From NCBI RefSeq assembly GCF_024807615.1, contig NZ_JANUCJ010000005.1:224155-288154 (forward strand): 64,000 nucleotides of DNA. The letters run 5' to 3'. Below, piece after piece: positions 55,513-63,484 of this stretch. Origin of the DNA: Tsukamurella ocularis (GTDB lineage Bacteria > Actinomycetota > Actinomycetes > Mycobacteriales > Mycobacteriaceae). Position numbers and translations under genes: made by a program. The notes beneath the pieces were generated by a model, which ran no database searches, was not told the origin of the DNA, and saw nothing but the letters and a program-made list of their open reading frames with translations. Within the stretch, counting starts at the first letter, position 1, and the number at the start of each line of letters is the position of its first letter.

Positions 55513-55818
55513 GTGGCCACCAGCCAGGACGAAATCGTCGCCGCCATCGCCGAGATCATCGAAGAGGTCACCGGCATCGAGCCCTCCGAGGTCACCCTGG
55601 ACAAGGCGTTCATCGACGACCTGGACATCGACTCGCTGTCGATGGTCGAGATCGCCGTGCAGCTCGAGGACAAGTACGGCGTCAAGGTGCCGGACGAGGA
55701 CCTCGCGGGCCTGAAGACCGTCGGCGACGCCGTCTCGTACATCCAGAAGCTCGAGGCCGAGAACGCTGATCTCGCTGCCGAGCTCAAGGGCAAGTACGAG
55801 GCCGAGAAGGGCAAGTAA
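55513..55818 (+). CDS. acpM: Meromycolate-extension acyl carrier protein
   Basis: A 101-residue [22 protein letters not shown] contains the phosphopantetheine attachment Ser41 (DSLS). The acidic C-terminal extension [21 protein letters not shown] (in parts) beyond the usual 77 residues is typical of AcpM of mycolate producers. The GTG at 55513 has AAGGAAAGG 8 bases upstream. It sits between fabD and kasA as in M. tuberculosis (Rv2244). Confidence 0.96.
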   Translation: MATSQDEIVAAIAEIIEEVTGIEPSEVTLDKAFIDDLDIDSLSMVEIAVQLEDKYGVKVPDEDLAGLKTVGDAVSYIQKLEAENADLAAELKGKYEAEKGK

Positions 55819-55822
55819 GCCC

Positions 55823-57130
55823 TTGCCTTCGCTGAGGAATTTCTCGACGCGCGGTGGCGACTTCCCGAGTGTCGTCGTCACCGCCATCGAGCTGACCACG
55901 TCGATCGGCGTCGATACCGACGCCACCTGGCGGGGTTTGCTCGATGGTAAGAGTGGCATCCGTCCGCTCGAGGGAGATTTCATCGGCGTGCAGATCCCCG
56001 ACCTTCCGGTCCGGTTCGGCGGCCAGCTGCTGTCGGACCCGTCGGACGACGTACCGGAGCGGCCCGACCGCCAGTACGCCGGGGACATCAGCAAACAACA
56101 TGTGTCGAAGCGGCGCATGTCCTACGTCGAGCAGGTCTCCCACGTGATGACCAAGCGGCTGTGGGACAAGGCCGGTCGGCCCGATGTCGACCCGACACGC
56201 CTCGCGGCCGTCGTGGGCACGGGCCTCGGCGGCGGCGAGACGATGGTGGAGGCCGTGGACGCGCTGCGCGATCACGGCGTCCGCAAGGTCTCGCCGTTCG
56301 CCGTACAGATGTCCATGCCGAACGGCGCCTGCGCCGTCTCGGCGTTGGAGATCGGTGCCCGTGCGGGTGCCATCGCGCCGGTCTCGGCCTGCTCGACGGG
56401 CAACGAGGCCATCGCCCATGCCTGGCGCCAGATCGTGCTCGGTGATGCCGACATCGCGGTCTGCGGTGGCGTGGAGGGCCGGATCGACTCGCCGCCCATC
56501 GCCTCCTTCGCGATGATGCGCGCGCTGTCGACCCGCAACGACGACCCGCAGGCCGCCTCACGTCCGTTCGATAAGGACCGCGACGGCTTCGTCTTCGGCG
56601 AGGCGCAGGCCCTCATGATCATCGAGACCGAGGAGCACGCCCTGGCGCGCGGCGCGAAGCCGATCGCCCGGCTGCTCGGCGCCGGCATCACCTCCGACGG
56701 CTACCACATGGTCTCCCCGGACGTGGAGGGCGGCGGCGCCGCTCGCGCGATGAAGCGGGCGATGGAGACCGCAGGCCTGAGCCGCTCCGACATCGACTTC
56801 ATCAACGCTCACGCCACGGCCACGCCGATCGGCGACACCGCGGAGGCGAAAGCCATCAACGCGGTCGTCGGCACGGAGGCCGCGGTCTACGCGCCCAAGG
56901 GCGCGCTGGGTCACTCGATCGGCGCCGTGGGCGCCCTGGAAGCCGCCCTGACCGTACTCTCGATCCGCGACGGGATCATCCCGCCCACCCTGAACCTGGA
57001 GAATCAGGATCCGGAGATCGAGCTGGACGTGGTTCACGGCGCCGCCCGCACGGGCGACATCTCCTACGCGCTGAACAACTCCTTCGGATTCGGCGGTCAC
57101 AACGTGGCGCTGGCGTTCGGCAAGTACTGA
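55823..57130 (+). CDS. kasA: Beta-ketoacyl-ACP synthase KasA
   Basis: A 435-residue condensing enzyme of FAS-II that elongates the meromycolate chain. The catalytic triad is Cys190 in [16 protein letters not shown], His330 in [11 protein letters not shown] and His364 in [15 protein letters not shown], with Lys359 nearby. The start is TTG at 55823, four bases after the acpM stop, giving about 10 residues before the conserved [10 protein letters not shown]; translation may be coupled. KasB, which follows KasA in M. tuberculosis, is absent here. A stem-loop follows the stop. Confidence 0.95.
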   Translation: MPSLRNFSTRGGDFPSVVVTAIELTTSIGVDTDATWRGLLDGKSGIRPLEGDFIGVQIPDLPVRFGGQLLSDPSDDVPERPDRQYAGDISKQHVSKRRMSYVEQVSHVMTKRLWDKAGRPDVDPTRLAAVVGTGLGGGETMVEAVDALRDHGVRKVSPFAVQMSMPNGACAVSALEIGARAGAIAPVSACSTGNEAIAHAWRQIVLGDADIAVCGGVEGRIDSPPIASFAMMRALSTRNDDPQAASRPFDKDRDGFVFGEAQALMIIETEEHALARGAKPIARLLGAGITSDGYHMVSPDVEGGGAARAMKRAMETAGLSRSDIDFINAHATATPIGDTAEAKAINAVVGTEAAVYAPKGALGHSIGAVGALEAALTVLSIRDGIIPPTLNLENQDPEIELDVVHGAARTGDISYALNNSFGFGGHNVALAFGKY

Positions 57131-57142
57131 GCTTTTCTCCAG

Positions 57143-57178
57143 AAGCCGGTCGTCGAGGATCTCTTCGGCGACCGGTTT
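57143..57178 (+). terminator. Terminator hairpin after kasA
   Basis: AAGCCGGTCGTC pairs with GGCGACCGGTTT (12 bases with G-U pairs) around an 11-base loop, starting 13 bases after the stop codon of kasA. It marks the end of the fabD-acpM-kasA operon. Confidence 0.75.
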
Positions 57179-57204
57179 CGCATGTCCCGACGGTGCCGGT
57201 GCGC

Positions 57205-57456
57205 AGGTCAGCACAATCCGTCGTGGCGTCCGCTACGCGTGTCAACCGGCCTGGGGCGCAGCCATTCTGATCCGGCATACATACCACTCGCGGGCCGTCC
57301 GGCTGGCAGTTCGACACCGTCAACATCCCGTTCCCCCTGCCCGACAAGGCGGTTCGCGAGGTGATCATGCCCGGCGCCCAACCCACCGGGACGTGGTGCG
57401 GGGTGCGTGGCACGTGCACCAACGCACCCACGACGGCTCGCCGGGTCAAGTACTGA
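57205..57456 (+). pseudogene. Decayed or unrecognised open frames after kasA
   Basis: Two consecutive plus-strand frames have strongly GC-rich third positions but no start codon. The first runs about 57205-57290 and contains IRRGVRYACQPAWGAAILIR. The second, 57271-57456, contains GWQFDTVNIPFPLPDKAVRE and MPGAQPTGTWCGVRGTCTNA and stops at TGA 57454-57456. A one-base shift near 57290 would join them. I do not recognise the product. It lies exactly where kasB would begin in M. tuberculosis but shows no KAS or AccD6 motif. Confidence 0.4.
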
Positions 57457-57460
57457 ACGC

Positions 57461-57493
57461 CCCGACGGTGCCGGCGGCTCCGGCACCGTCGGG
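57461..57493. terminator. Perfect bidirectional terminator between the relic and the PPOX gene
   Basis: CCCGACGGTGCCGG, loop CGGCT, CCGGCACCGTCGGG: a perfect 14-base-pair stem. It lies 5 bases after the stop of the relic frame and 4 bases before the stop of the convergent PPOX gene. Each arm carries the 9-mer that is over-represented throughout the window (CGACGGTGC / GCACCGTCG). Confidence 0.8.
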
Positions 57494-57496
57494 CGA

Positions 57497-57916
57497 TCAC
57501 ATCGTGAGGTCGGCGCCCAGCCAGTGCTCTGGCTCGAGAACCACGGTGAGGTGCTCCCCCAGCTGGCCGAAGGCGAACTCGAGGTAACCGTCGAGCGCGG
57601 CGCCGGAGAGGTAGCGGGCCGCCATCGAGCGAACCTCGTCATCGGTCGAAGGGCGCGATTCGGCGACGGTGCCCTCGACGCTCACATACATCGTGCGCGG
57701 CTCGACGGTGTCGACCATCAGCGAGAACCGGCCGGCCGCCGCGAGCGCGGTCGCCTTGCGGGACCCGGGACCGATGGTGATCCAGGGCTTTCCGCCCGGC
57801 TCGTAGGCGTACCAGACGGGAACGGTGAGTGGGCCGCGACCGGGCTCGGCGACGGAGAACGCCGCGACATGGGGTTGGGCGAAGAATTCCTGCTTCTCGG
57901 ACGTGGAGAGTGCCAT
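57497..57916 (-). CDS. PPOX-class pyridoxamine 5'-phosphate oxidase-like protein
   Basis: A 139-residue split-barrel protein. LTVPVWYAYEPGGKPWITIG, GSRKATALAAAGRFSLMVD and RTMYVSVEGTVAESRPS are the flavin/F420-binding barrel elements. This is the small actinobacterial PPOX family, often F420-dependent reductases. ATG at 57916 begins MALSTSEKQEFFAQPHVAAFS. It is convergent with the kasA side and separated from it by a terminator. The substrate is unknown. Confidence 0.85.
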   Translation of the reverse strand: MALSTSEKQEFFAQPHVAAFSVAEPGRGPLTVPVWYAYEPGGKPWITIGPGSRKATALAAAGRFSLMVDTVEPRTMYVSVEGTVAESRPSTDDEVRSMAARYLSGAALDGYLEFAFGQLGEHLTVVLEPEHWLGADLTM

Positions 57917-58056
57917 GTCCCGATGGTGGCAGATCGGGCCGACAACTTTCTGCGCTCGAGGAATCGCGCGAGATTCCTCGCCCGTGTCCCGGTCCCGGCG
58001 GGGCGCCGTCGCCGAAGCGCCGCGCTCGCCCGCCAGGGCCGGGTTTCAGGCAGGTC

Positions 58057-58572
58057 TCAGCCGACGGCCTGGGACAGCCAGGTGACCTCGACGCCCTGGC
58101 CGCACATGCGGAAGGGCTCGAGGGCGTCGTCCCAGGCGGTGCCCAGGAGCGAGTCGAGGGACGTCTGCAGGCCCTCGGGCCCCTGGTCGAGCATCATCGA
58201 GCGCAGCTGCGCCTCGCCGAGCAAGGTGTCGCCGGACGCGCTCATGGTGCCGCGCCACAGCCCCAGCCCCGGGGCATAGCAGAACCGCTCACCGTCAACC
58301 CCCTCGGAGGGGTCCTCGGTGACCTCGAACCTGAGGGAGTTCCACTCCCTCAGGGTGTTCGCCATCCGCGCACCGCTGCCGACCGGGCCAACCCAGTCGA
58401 CGACGGCACGCTGCATGCCGGGGACAGCCTCCTGCGCGGACCACTTGAGAGTGGCCCGGGCGTCGAGGGTCCTCGACAGCGCCCACTCCACGTGCGGGCA
58501 CAGTGCAGCAGGTGCGGCGTGGATCCAGACGACTCCCGTCGTCACCTCTGCAAACTGACTCAGCTGCTGCAT
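58057..58572 (-). CDS. DUF3145 protein
   Basis: A 171-residue soluble protein of the DUF3145 family, conserved in actinobacteria and often located near fatty-acid synthesis genes. GVVWIHAAPAALCPHVEWAL, LKWSAQEAVPGMQRAVVDWVG (in parts), LREWNSLRFEVTEDPSEG and GAQLRSMMLDQGPE-like LRSMMLDQGPEG are visible. The ATG at 58572 has AAGAAGG 8 bases upstream; a GTG three codons earlier is too close to it. Function is unknown. Confidence 0.85.
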   Translation of the reverse strand: MQQLSQFAEVTTGVVWIHAAPAALCPHVEWALSRTLDARATLKWSAQEAVPGMQRAVVDWVGPVGSGARMANTLREWNSLRFEVTEDPSEGVDGERFCYAPGLGLWRGTMSASGDTLLGEAQLRSMMLDQGPEGLQTSLDSLLGTAWDDALEPFRMCGQGVEVTWLSQAVG

Positions 58573-58707
58573 GGTTGCCACCTTCTTCGTTTCGACGAGG
58601 ACGTCTTCCCCAAGCCACCTGTCGAAACGCGCCGGCTACCAGCTGCGCTTTATCACATCGATGTAGTTATGAAGCCATTGTGCACCATGATGCGCGTGTT
58701 GCGCCAG

Positions 58708-59529
58708 TTACTCGCCTTGAAGTTCCTGAGAAATCAGCCGATCGTTGAAATCGGACCACAACGGCTTGGCCCAAGCACCGAACGGCCGGTCGGTGAGGAC
58801 GACCGCCGCAAGCTGCAGATCGGGGTCGATCCACAGGAACGTCCCCGCCTGTCCGAAGTGCCCGACGGTACGCGGCGAATTCCGCGTGCCCGTCCAGTGC
58901 ATCCGCTTGCCACCCTTCACCTCGAGGCCGAGCCCCCAGGTGTTGTCCGCGAACTTCCCGTAGCCGGGCACGAAGCCCGGGAGGCCCGGAAAGTGGACCG
59001 CGCGCGCAGTGTCGACGGTGTGCGGGTCGAGGAGCGTCGGCGAGGAGACCTCCGCGGCGAACCGGGCCAGATCGGACACCGTCGACCGGGCGCCGTGCCC
59101 GGCCGGCCCCGTCAGTGCGGTGTTCCGCATCCCGAGCGGGTCGAAAATCCCCTCGACGAGGTAGTCGGGAAAGGCGATTCCCGATTCCTTCTGGACGAGA
59201 TCCGCGAGAATTTCGTATCCGTACGAACTATAGATGCGCTGCGCACCGGGCGGCGCAATGATCTCCGCCGAGTCGAAGGCGACGCCCGACGCGTGCGCCA
59301 ACAGATGCTCGACGGTACTCCCCTCCGGACCGGCCGGCTGCCGCAGTTCGATCGCCCCCTCCTCGATCGCGACCAGAACGCCGTAGGCGACGAGAAGCTT
59401 AGTGACCGAGGCCAATTCGTACTGCCGATCCACGTCGCCATGGGCGTCGACGGTGCGCGACACGTCCGTGCGCAGGAGCGCGCCGGCGACGTTGTCGACG
59501 GGCCAGTCGGACAGCTCGTCGAGACTCAT
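58708..59529 (-). CDS. Serine hydrolase, beta-lactamase class C-like family
   Basis: A 273-residue cytosolic or surface serine hydrolase. LASVTKLLVAYGVLVAIEEG has the catalytic SxxK (S-V-T-K). YSSYGYEILADLV holds the YxN-like tyrosine pair, VEHLLAHASGVAF and TVGHFGQAGTFLW (the HxG box, here HFG) complete the fold. The ATG at 59529 gives MSLDELSDWPVDN, without a signal peptide; an upstream ATG would add a hydrophobic stretch, so export cannot be excluded. Esterases and penicillin-binding relatives are in this family; no target can be read. Confidence 0.85.
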   Translation of the reverse strand: MSLDELSDWPVDNVAGALLRTDVSRTVDAHGDVDRQYELASVTKLLVAYGVLVAIEEGAIELRQPAGPEGSTVEHLLAHASGVAFDSAEIIAPPGAQRIYSSYGYEILADLVQKESGIAFPDYLVEGIFDPLGMRNTALTGPAGHGARSTVSDLARFAAEVSSPTLLDPHTVDTARAVHFPGLPGFVPGYGKFADNTWGLGLEVKGGKRMHWTGTRNSPRTVGHFGQAGTFLWIDPDLQLAAVVLTDRPFGAWAKPLWSDFNDRLISQELQGE

Positions 59530-59737
59530 CCAGGTTCCTTTCCATCGACACGAATACCCTACCGACAGGCCTTCCGCGAGCGACAGCCAGGTCAATAGCA
59601 ATAGCAGCAAACCAATGACGTAGCAATCTCATAATTTGCTGTTGCACAAACCCTGAACTCCAGACTTCAACAGTCCTACCCTCACGGTGGATGCGCGATT
59701 AACGTATCTGCATTTCGTCCGAAAGGATCCTCCCACC

Positions 59738-61759
59738 ATGAGTGCGAAGCATCGCAAGGCCTCGAAGCTGGCCGCCAAGCGCACCGCAGTCGCCGCGACG
59801 GCCGTCGGCGCCACCGCGGCCGTCGGCCTGATGAGCGCTCCGGCGCAAGCGGCGACCACTCCGCCCAATTACAGCAAGGCGATCAGCGACTACTCGCACG
59901 CGCTCGACAACTTCCTCAACGCCGCGAACAATGTGAACGCGAGCGCCAACTCCGTCTGGGGCCCGATCGCAAACGGCTCCGGCGGCCTCCTGCCGACATT
60001 CGGATCGACCTTCACCCAGTCCGACGCCACGAAGATCACCGATCTCCCCCAGATCCTCAAGAACATCGGAAGCATCAAGCTTCCGACCGGAGTCCCGGGT
60101 GTCGTGCCGGATATTGTCCTCCCCGGTGGCGGCAAGGTCAGCCTGCCGTTCCCCGCCGAGCTGCCAGGCGGATCACTTCTCATCGGTGCCGGCGAGACGC
60201 TGGAGAAGATCCTCGCGCTACCGTTGGTCGGGGACATCGTCGGTGGGCTCCCCGCGGTGAGCGAGCTGATCAAGGGCCTCGAGATCACCCAGTCGCAGTA
60301 CAAGGGCGGATACGACTGGAAGTTCCTCGGGATCAACGGCGAGACGATCATCACGAACACCTTCGTCAAGACGCCCGACGGACTGACGCTCATCCTTCCC
60401 GGGGACATCAACCTCGGAGGCATCAACATCCCGATTCCACCGATCCTCGGTGGCGGCAAGACAGAGATCCCCCTGGTCCCGAACGGCACACTCCCGTCGG
60501 GAACCATTTGGCTTCCGCAGGGTAGTGGGACCTACAACTTCCCGTTGGGCGGTCAGCTCGGTTGGTGGGGTGCCATGCCCACCGCGGCTCTTAAGATTCC
60601 AGGATGGCTCGGTGGCTCGGAGACCGTCGTTGCGGCGCCGATCTACGCCGCCGGCGCTGCACTGCCGCTCAACATCGCGAAGGTCGGCGTCCTCGGCGCA
60701 AGCGTCCTGCTACCGACCCAGAACGGCGTCTACTCGCCGATCAGTGCCACGATGACCAACTTGAGCACGTTCCTTCCGTTCGGCCTCACTAACCTCAACG
60801 TGACCACCGGAAACTACATCGGCACCAACGGCATCAACGTCAACAACGGTCAGAACCTGATGATGATCCAGAACCCCCTGGGCATTCCCCTGCCTTTGGT
60901 GTACGGGCTCGGCGGATTCAACTTCGGCGTGAATGGCATGGGCCTGACGTCACCCTCCCTGTTCGGGTTCAAGCTGTTCACCGACGACCTGCTTCAGATC
61001 GGCACGAAGGCCGGACCCAACACCTCCGCGGGCCTCATTCCCCCCGGCCTCCTTCCCACAGATCCGATGAGCGGCATCATCACCGGCATCACAGGCCCAC
61101 TGGGGGTCAGTTCTTTGACCCAGCTCCTCGGCCTCGATGCCGTTATCAAGCCGGTTATGACCGCCTTCGGACCGGTCTGGGCCACTTTCGTCACCCCAGT
61201 GCTCAAGCCGCTCTCCGATATCGCGACACAGCAGTACGGCACGGCGTTCAACGGCGCGGCGGCGTCGATCTTGGACCTGTCCCAGCAGGCCGTCGACCGG
61301 TCCGCAGGCCTGCCCGGTGCCCCGACCCAGTCGGACGCGGGTGCGAGCGCTGCGGCCGCGAAGACCACCGGCGGTTCGCATCGTGCGGAAGACGGCGGAA
61401 CGCCCGTGTCCACGTTGCTCGCGCGCAACACTGGTGCCGAACAGGCACCGTCGGGGAGCGCTACCGATCAGCAGAGTTCGACCGCAACCGACTCCACCGG
61501 CACGAGCGGAGGCACGGTGACCGCACCCTCTGCCCCCGAGCCCCCTGTCGCAACGCCGACTCCAGAGCCGTCGGAGCCGACGTCAGTGGAGCAGGCTCCG
61601 GAGACGTCGGCGGCGGAGTCCTCGACGAAGCCGGATGTGTCCGAACCTGATACCGCTCCTGCCGAGACAGCAGCAACAGAGGCGGCACCGTCCGCGACCG
61701 AGTCCGCGTCGACCGATGCTGGTACGGCGACTGATTCCACCACCGACAAGGCTGCCTAA
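59738..61759 (+). CDS. Large exported Gly/Pro/Leu-rich protein of unknown function
   Basis: A 673-residue protein with a clear signal peptide: a basic N-terminus MSAKHRKASKLAAKRT, a hydrophobic core of Ala/Val and cleavage after SAPAQA near residue 38. The mature part is rich in Gly-Leu-Pro-Ile patches such as LPTGVPGVVPDIVLPGGGK and INLGGINIPIPPILGGG, reminiscent of PE/PPE C-terminal repeats though no PE or PPE domain is present. Residues about 520-673 are a Thr/Ala/Pro/Glu/Ser-rich low-complexity tail with no cysteine. ATG at 59738 has AAAGGATCC upstream. I do not recognise a named family. A hairpin terminator follows the stop. Confidence 0.7.
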   Translation: MSAKHRKASKLAAKRTAVAATAVGATAAVGLMSAPAQAATTPPNYSKAISDYSHALDNFLNAANNVNASANSVWGPIANGSGGLLPTFGSTFTQSDATKITDLPQILKNIGSIKLPTGVPGVVPDIVLPGGGKVSLPFPAELPGGSLLIGAGETLEKILALPLVGDIVGGLPAVSELIKGLEITQSQYKGGYDWKFLGINGETIITNTFVKTPDGLTLILPGDINLGGINIPIPPILGGGKTEIPLVPNGTLPSGTIWLPQGSGTYNFPLGGQLGWWGAMPTAALKIPGWLGGSETVVAAPIYAAGAALPLNIAKVGVLGASVLLPTQNGVYSPISATMTNLSTFLPFGLTNLNVTTGNYIGTNGINVNNGQNLMMIQNPLGIPLPLVYGLGGFNFGVNGMGLTSPSLFGFKLFTDDLLQIGTKAGPNTSAGLIPPGLLPTDPMSGIITGITGPLGVSSLTQLLGLDAVIKPVMTAFGPVWATFVTPVLKPLSDIATQQYGTAFNGAAASILDLSQQAVDRSAGLPGAPTQSDAGASAAAAKTTGGSHRAEDGGTPVSTLLARNTGAEQAPSGSATDQQSSTATDSTGTSGGTVTAPSAPEPPVATPTPEPSEPTSVEQAPETSAAESSTKPDVSEPDTAPAETAATEAAPSATESASTDAGTATDSTTDKAA

Positions 61760-61776
61760 CAGGTGCAGCTGAGGTA

Positions 61777-61812
61777 GATCACCGGCTCGGCGGATTCGCC
61801 GGGCCGGTGATC
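61777..61812 (+). terminator. Terminator after the exported protein gene
   Basis: GATCACCGGC pairs with GCCGGTGATC (exact, 10 bases), extended by TCGG/CCGG-type pairs around the ATTC loop. It begins 18 bases after the stop codon. The next gene candidate is on the opposite strand and ends 5 bases later. Confidence 0.75.
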
Positions 61813-61816
61813 CTTC

Positions 61817-62128
61817 TCAGCTCACAACGAAGGACGACGGCATGCCCTCGTGGGCGTAGAACAGCACCGTGATCCGCTGGCTCCGCCGCAGTCGTCCGAG
61901 CCCTGCTCGTGCTGCGTCGGCATCCGCCCCAATACCGCACTGCGCCCGCTCTCCACCCCACCGGCTTCCACGGCCAGTCGGCAGGAGCTGCGACCACGGC
62001 GAGGCAGGTGCACGAGCGTGAAGCTGCTGAGAGCCCCCCGCGACGATCCCAGGCACAGCGCCGTCGCGGTCGAGACTCACAGCGAGCCCTGGGAATGCGC
62101 GCGTTTGCGGGTGCGCAGCGGTGGCCAC
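61817..62128 (-). CDS. Hypothetical protein, doubtful
   Basis: A 103-residue frame beginning at GTG 62128 (VATAAHPQTRAFPG) and ending VLFYAHEGMPSSFVVS. Its third positions are less GC-biased than the core genes. AFPGLAVSLDRDGAVPGIVAG in the first half looks like a strand-rich domain. The region lies between a terminator and a divergent decayed gene, so it may itself be broken. I do not recognise it. Confidence 0.3.
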   Translation of the reverse strand: MATAAHPQTRAFPGLAVSLDRDGAVPGIVAGGSQQLHARAPASPWSQLLPTGRGSRWGGERAQCGIGADADAARAGLGRLRRSQRITVLFYAHEGMPSSFVVS

Positions 62129-62176
62129 CTCACCGATGCTAGGAGCATCACTGCCCGACCACCGGAGGTTCCACCC

Positions 62177-62762
62177 GTGACCATGCACCGTATCGCCGGC
62201 GCGCTCCTCGTCGACGCCACGGAGGAGCACTTCCGATGGCCAGCACGACGGCATTTTCACGCTCGACACCGGCTCCCCGGCTCCGGGGGATGCGGCCAAG
62301 CCGGGTGATCCGAAGCCGGAGGGTGCACCGGGTGCTCCCGCTCCCGGTGGTGACCCCGCTGCGACCAAGCCCGACGCCGCACCCGGTGGCGCTCCTGCTC
62401 CCGGCGCTCCGGGGGCTCCTGCCGCACCGGGTACCGGTGATGCGGCCAAGCCCGGTGACCCCGCGAAGCCGGAGGGCGCACCTGCCGCTCCGGCAGCTCC
62501 GGGTACCGGTGATCCGGCAAAGCCGTCCACCGAACAGGGCTCCACGGTGTTCCCGACGACCCCGGACAAGCCCATCGGTCTCGGTGGGGGACAGGGGACC
62601 GACACCGCTTCGCAGCCGGTGATCACCCCGACCGACCCGAAGCCGTCCACGGACCTCCCGGCCCCCGCCGAACCGGGGCTCCCGCTGAGCACCGACGCCC
62701 GATCAACCCCGACTCAATCACGCCGTAACGAAGGAATGTACAAATGCCCGACAACATTGTGA
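62177..62762 (+). pseudogene. Frameshifted Pro/Gly/Ala-rich protein gene
   Basis: It starts with GTG at 62177 with GGAGG 8 bases upstream, giving VTMHRIAGALLVDATEEHF. A one-base shift near 62236 is needed to continue into DGQHDGIFTLDTGSPAPGD, and the rest is Pro/Gly/Ala/Lys/Asp-rich (GDAAKPGDPKPEGAPGAP-type). A second shift near 62710 would move the end from CPTTL (TGA, 62760-62762) to PINPDSITP and TAA at 62726-62728, 15 bases before the next ATG, which looks like the true end. No domain is recognised; short secreted or T7SS-associated proteins can have this composition. Confidence 0.5.
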
Positions 62763-63087
62763 CCGGCGACGCTCCCCGGGAGCAGGCGTCGGATCAATTC
62801 AAGAGCCTCAGCGACGGGAACGCTCGGGTCGAGGAGCTGCGCGCCCTCTCGCGGCAGGCCTTGGCGGAGAAGAGCACCGTCGCAGCACCCTACCGATCCA
62901 CGGGTCTCTCCCTGGCCACGGCTCTCGGGGCGCAGGCGGACGTGGCGAACGAGGCATTGAACTCAGCCAGCCGGGCACGTCTGGCGTCTACCAGGCCACC
63001 GAGGAGCAGGAGCAGAACGCCGAGGACACCAAAGCTCAGCTCAACCAACAGGCCCCGGCTCCTCTCCCCCCTCCGGGCCGGGTCTGA
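62744..63087 (+). pseudogene. Frameshifted small helical protein, possibly EspC-like (type VII secretion-associated)
   Basis: ATG at 62744 with GAAGGA 10 bases upstream gives a helical protein (NARVEELRALSRQALAEKST and GLSLATALGAQADVANEALN). A one-base shift near 62961 leads into LSQPGTSGVYQATEEQEQNA and the stop TGA at 63085-63087. The rejoined protein would be about 114 residues and has YQATE, a YxxxE-type secretion signal, after two helices, as in EspC-like proteins. The evidence for T7SS is the helical length plus this motif only. Confidence 0.45.
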
Positions 63088-63091
63088 TCAC

Positions 63092-63119
63092 GATCTGAGC
63101 CCTCCGGAGGGCTCAGATC
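63092..63119. terminator. Perfect 28-base palindrome, bidirectional terminator
   Basis: GATCTGAGCCCTCC followed directly by its reverse complement GGAGGGCTCAGATC. It begins four bases after the small EspC-like relic and lies 40 bases before the end of the convergent helix-turn-helix relic. A strong hairpin without T-run. Confidence 0.75.
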
Positions 63120-63158
63120 CCGTATCGGGGCCTCGCCTATTGCAGTGTGTGGCCTTTC

Positions 63159-63408
63159 TCAGTTGACGGGCGTGTCTCGGGTCATGGTTTCTGCGTCGGC
63201 TTCGATGCGGCGGAGAATCTTCGCGACGGCTTGCTGGCCGGCGCCGGTGTAGCGGGCGATGTGCGACAAACGCAGGTGCCGGCTACGCGCGCGGGCAATG
63301 GCGGCGCGGTAGTCCTTGTTCAGCGGCCCGTTTGCGGTCGGCGGCGGCCCGGATCGACTCGAGCAGTTCGCGGATCTCGTCTTCGCTGGGCTCGGGGACG
63401 TACGGCAT
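63159..63408 (-). pseudogene. Frameshifted small helix-turn-helix protein gene
   Basis: From ATG 63408 the frame reads MPYVPEPSEDEIRELLESIR and RAAADRKRAAE, then must shift by one base near 63320 to continue as DYRAAIARARSRHLRLSHIA, RYTGAGQQAVAKILRRIEAD and the stop at 63159. LRLSHIARYTGAGQQAVAKILRRI is a helix-turn-helix of the resolvase/phage-type (quoted in parts HIARYTGAGQQAVAKIL). Repaired it would be about 82 residues. Small HTH proteins of this shape are common in phages and integrative elements. It diverges from the gene at 63485. Confidence 0.5.
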
Positions 63409-63451
63409 GGCCCCATGTTGCCGCGATCATCACTAGAGGCGGCGACGCGGA

Positions 63452-63472
63452 CTGTTCATCGCCTGTTCATCG
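63452..63472. repeat. Direct repeat CTGTTCATCG, 11-base period, possible operator
   Basis: Two exact copies of CTGTTCATCG (63452-63461 and 63463-63472) one helical turn apart, in the gap between the divergent HTH relic and the small gene at 63485. A third partial copy GTTCACTG follows at 63478. This is a plausible operator for the HTH protein. Confidence 0.4.
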
Positions 63473-63484
63473 TGATCGTTCACT

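Noticed and set aside
57208..57642. A minus-strand 144-codon frame across the post-kasA relic and the PPOX gene
   Set aside because: It is antisense-shifted relative to the PPOX gene, contains a perfect terminator hairpin and has no recognisable domain.
61817..62692. A 291-codon minus-strand frame across the Pro/Gly-rich gene
   Set aside because: The part beyond 62128 is the mirror of a Pro/Gly-rich coding strand, which gives spurious long frames. The plus frame has a ribosome site and start.
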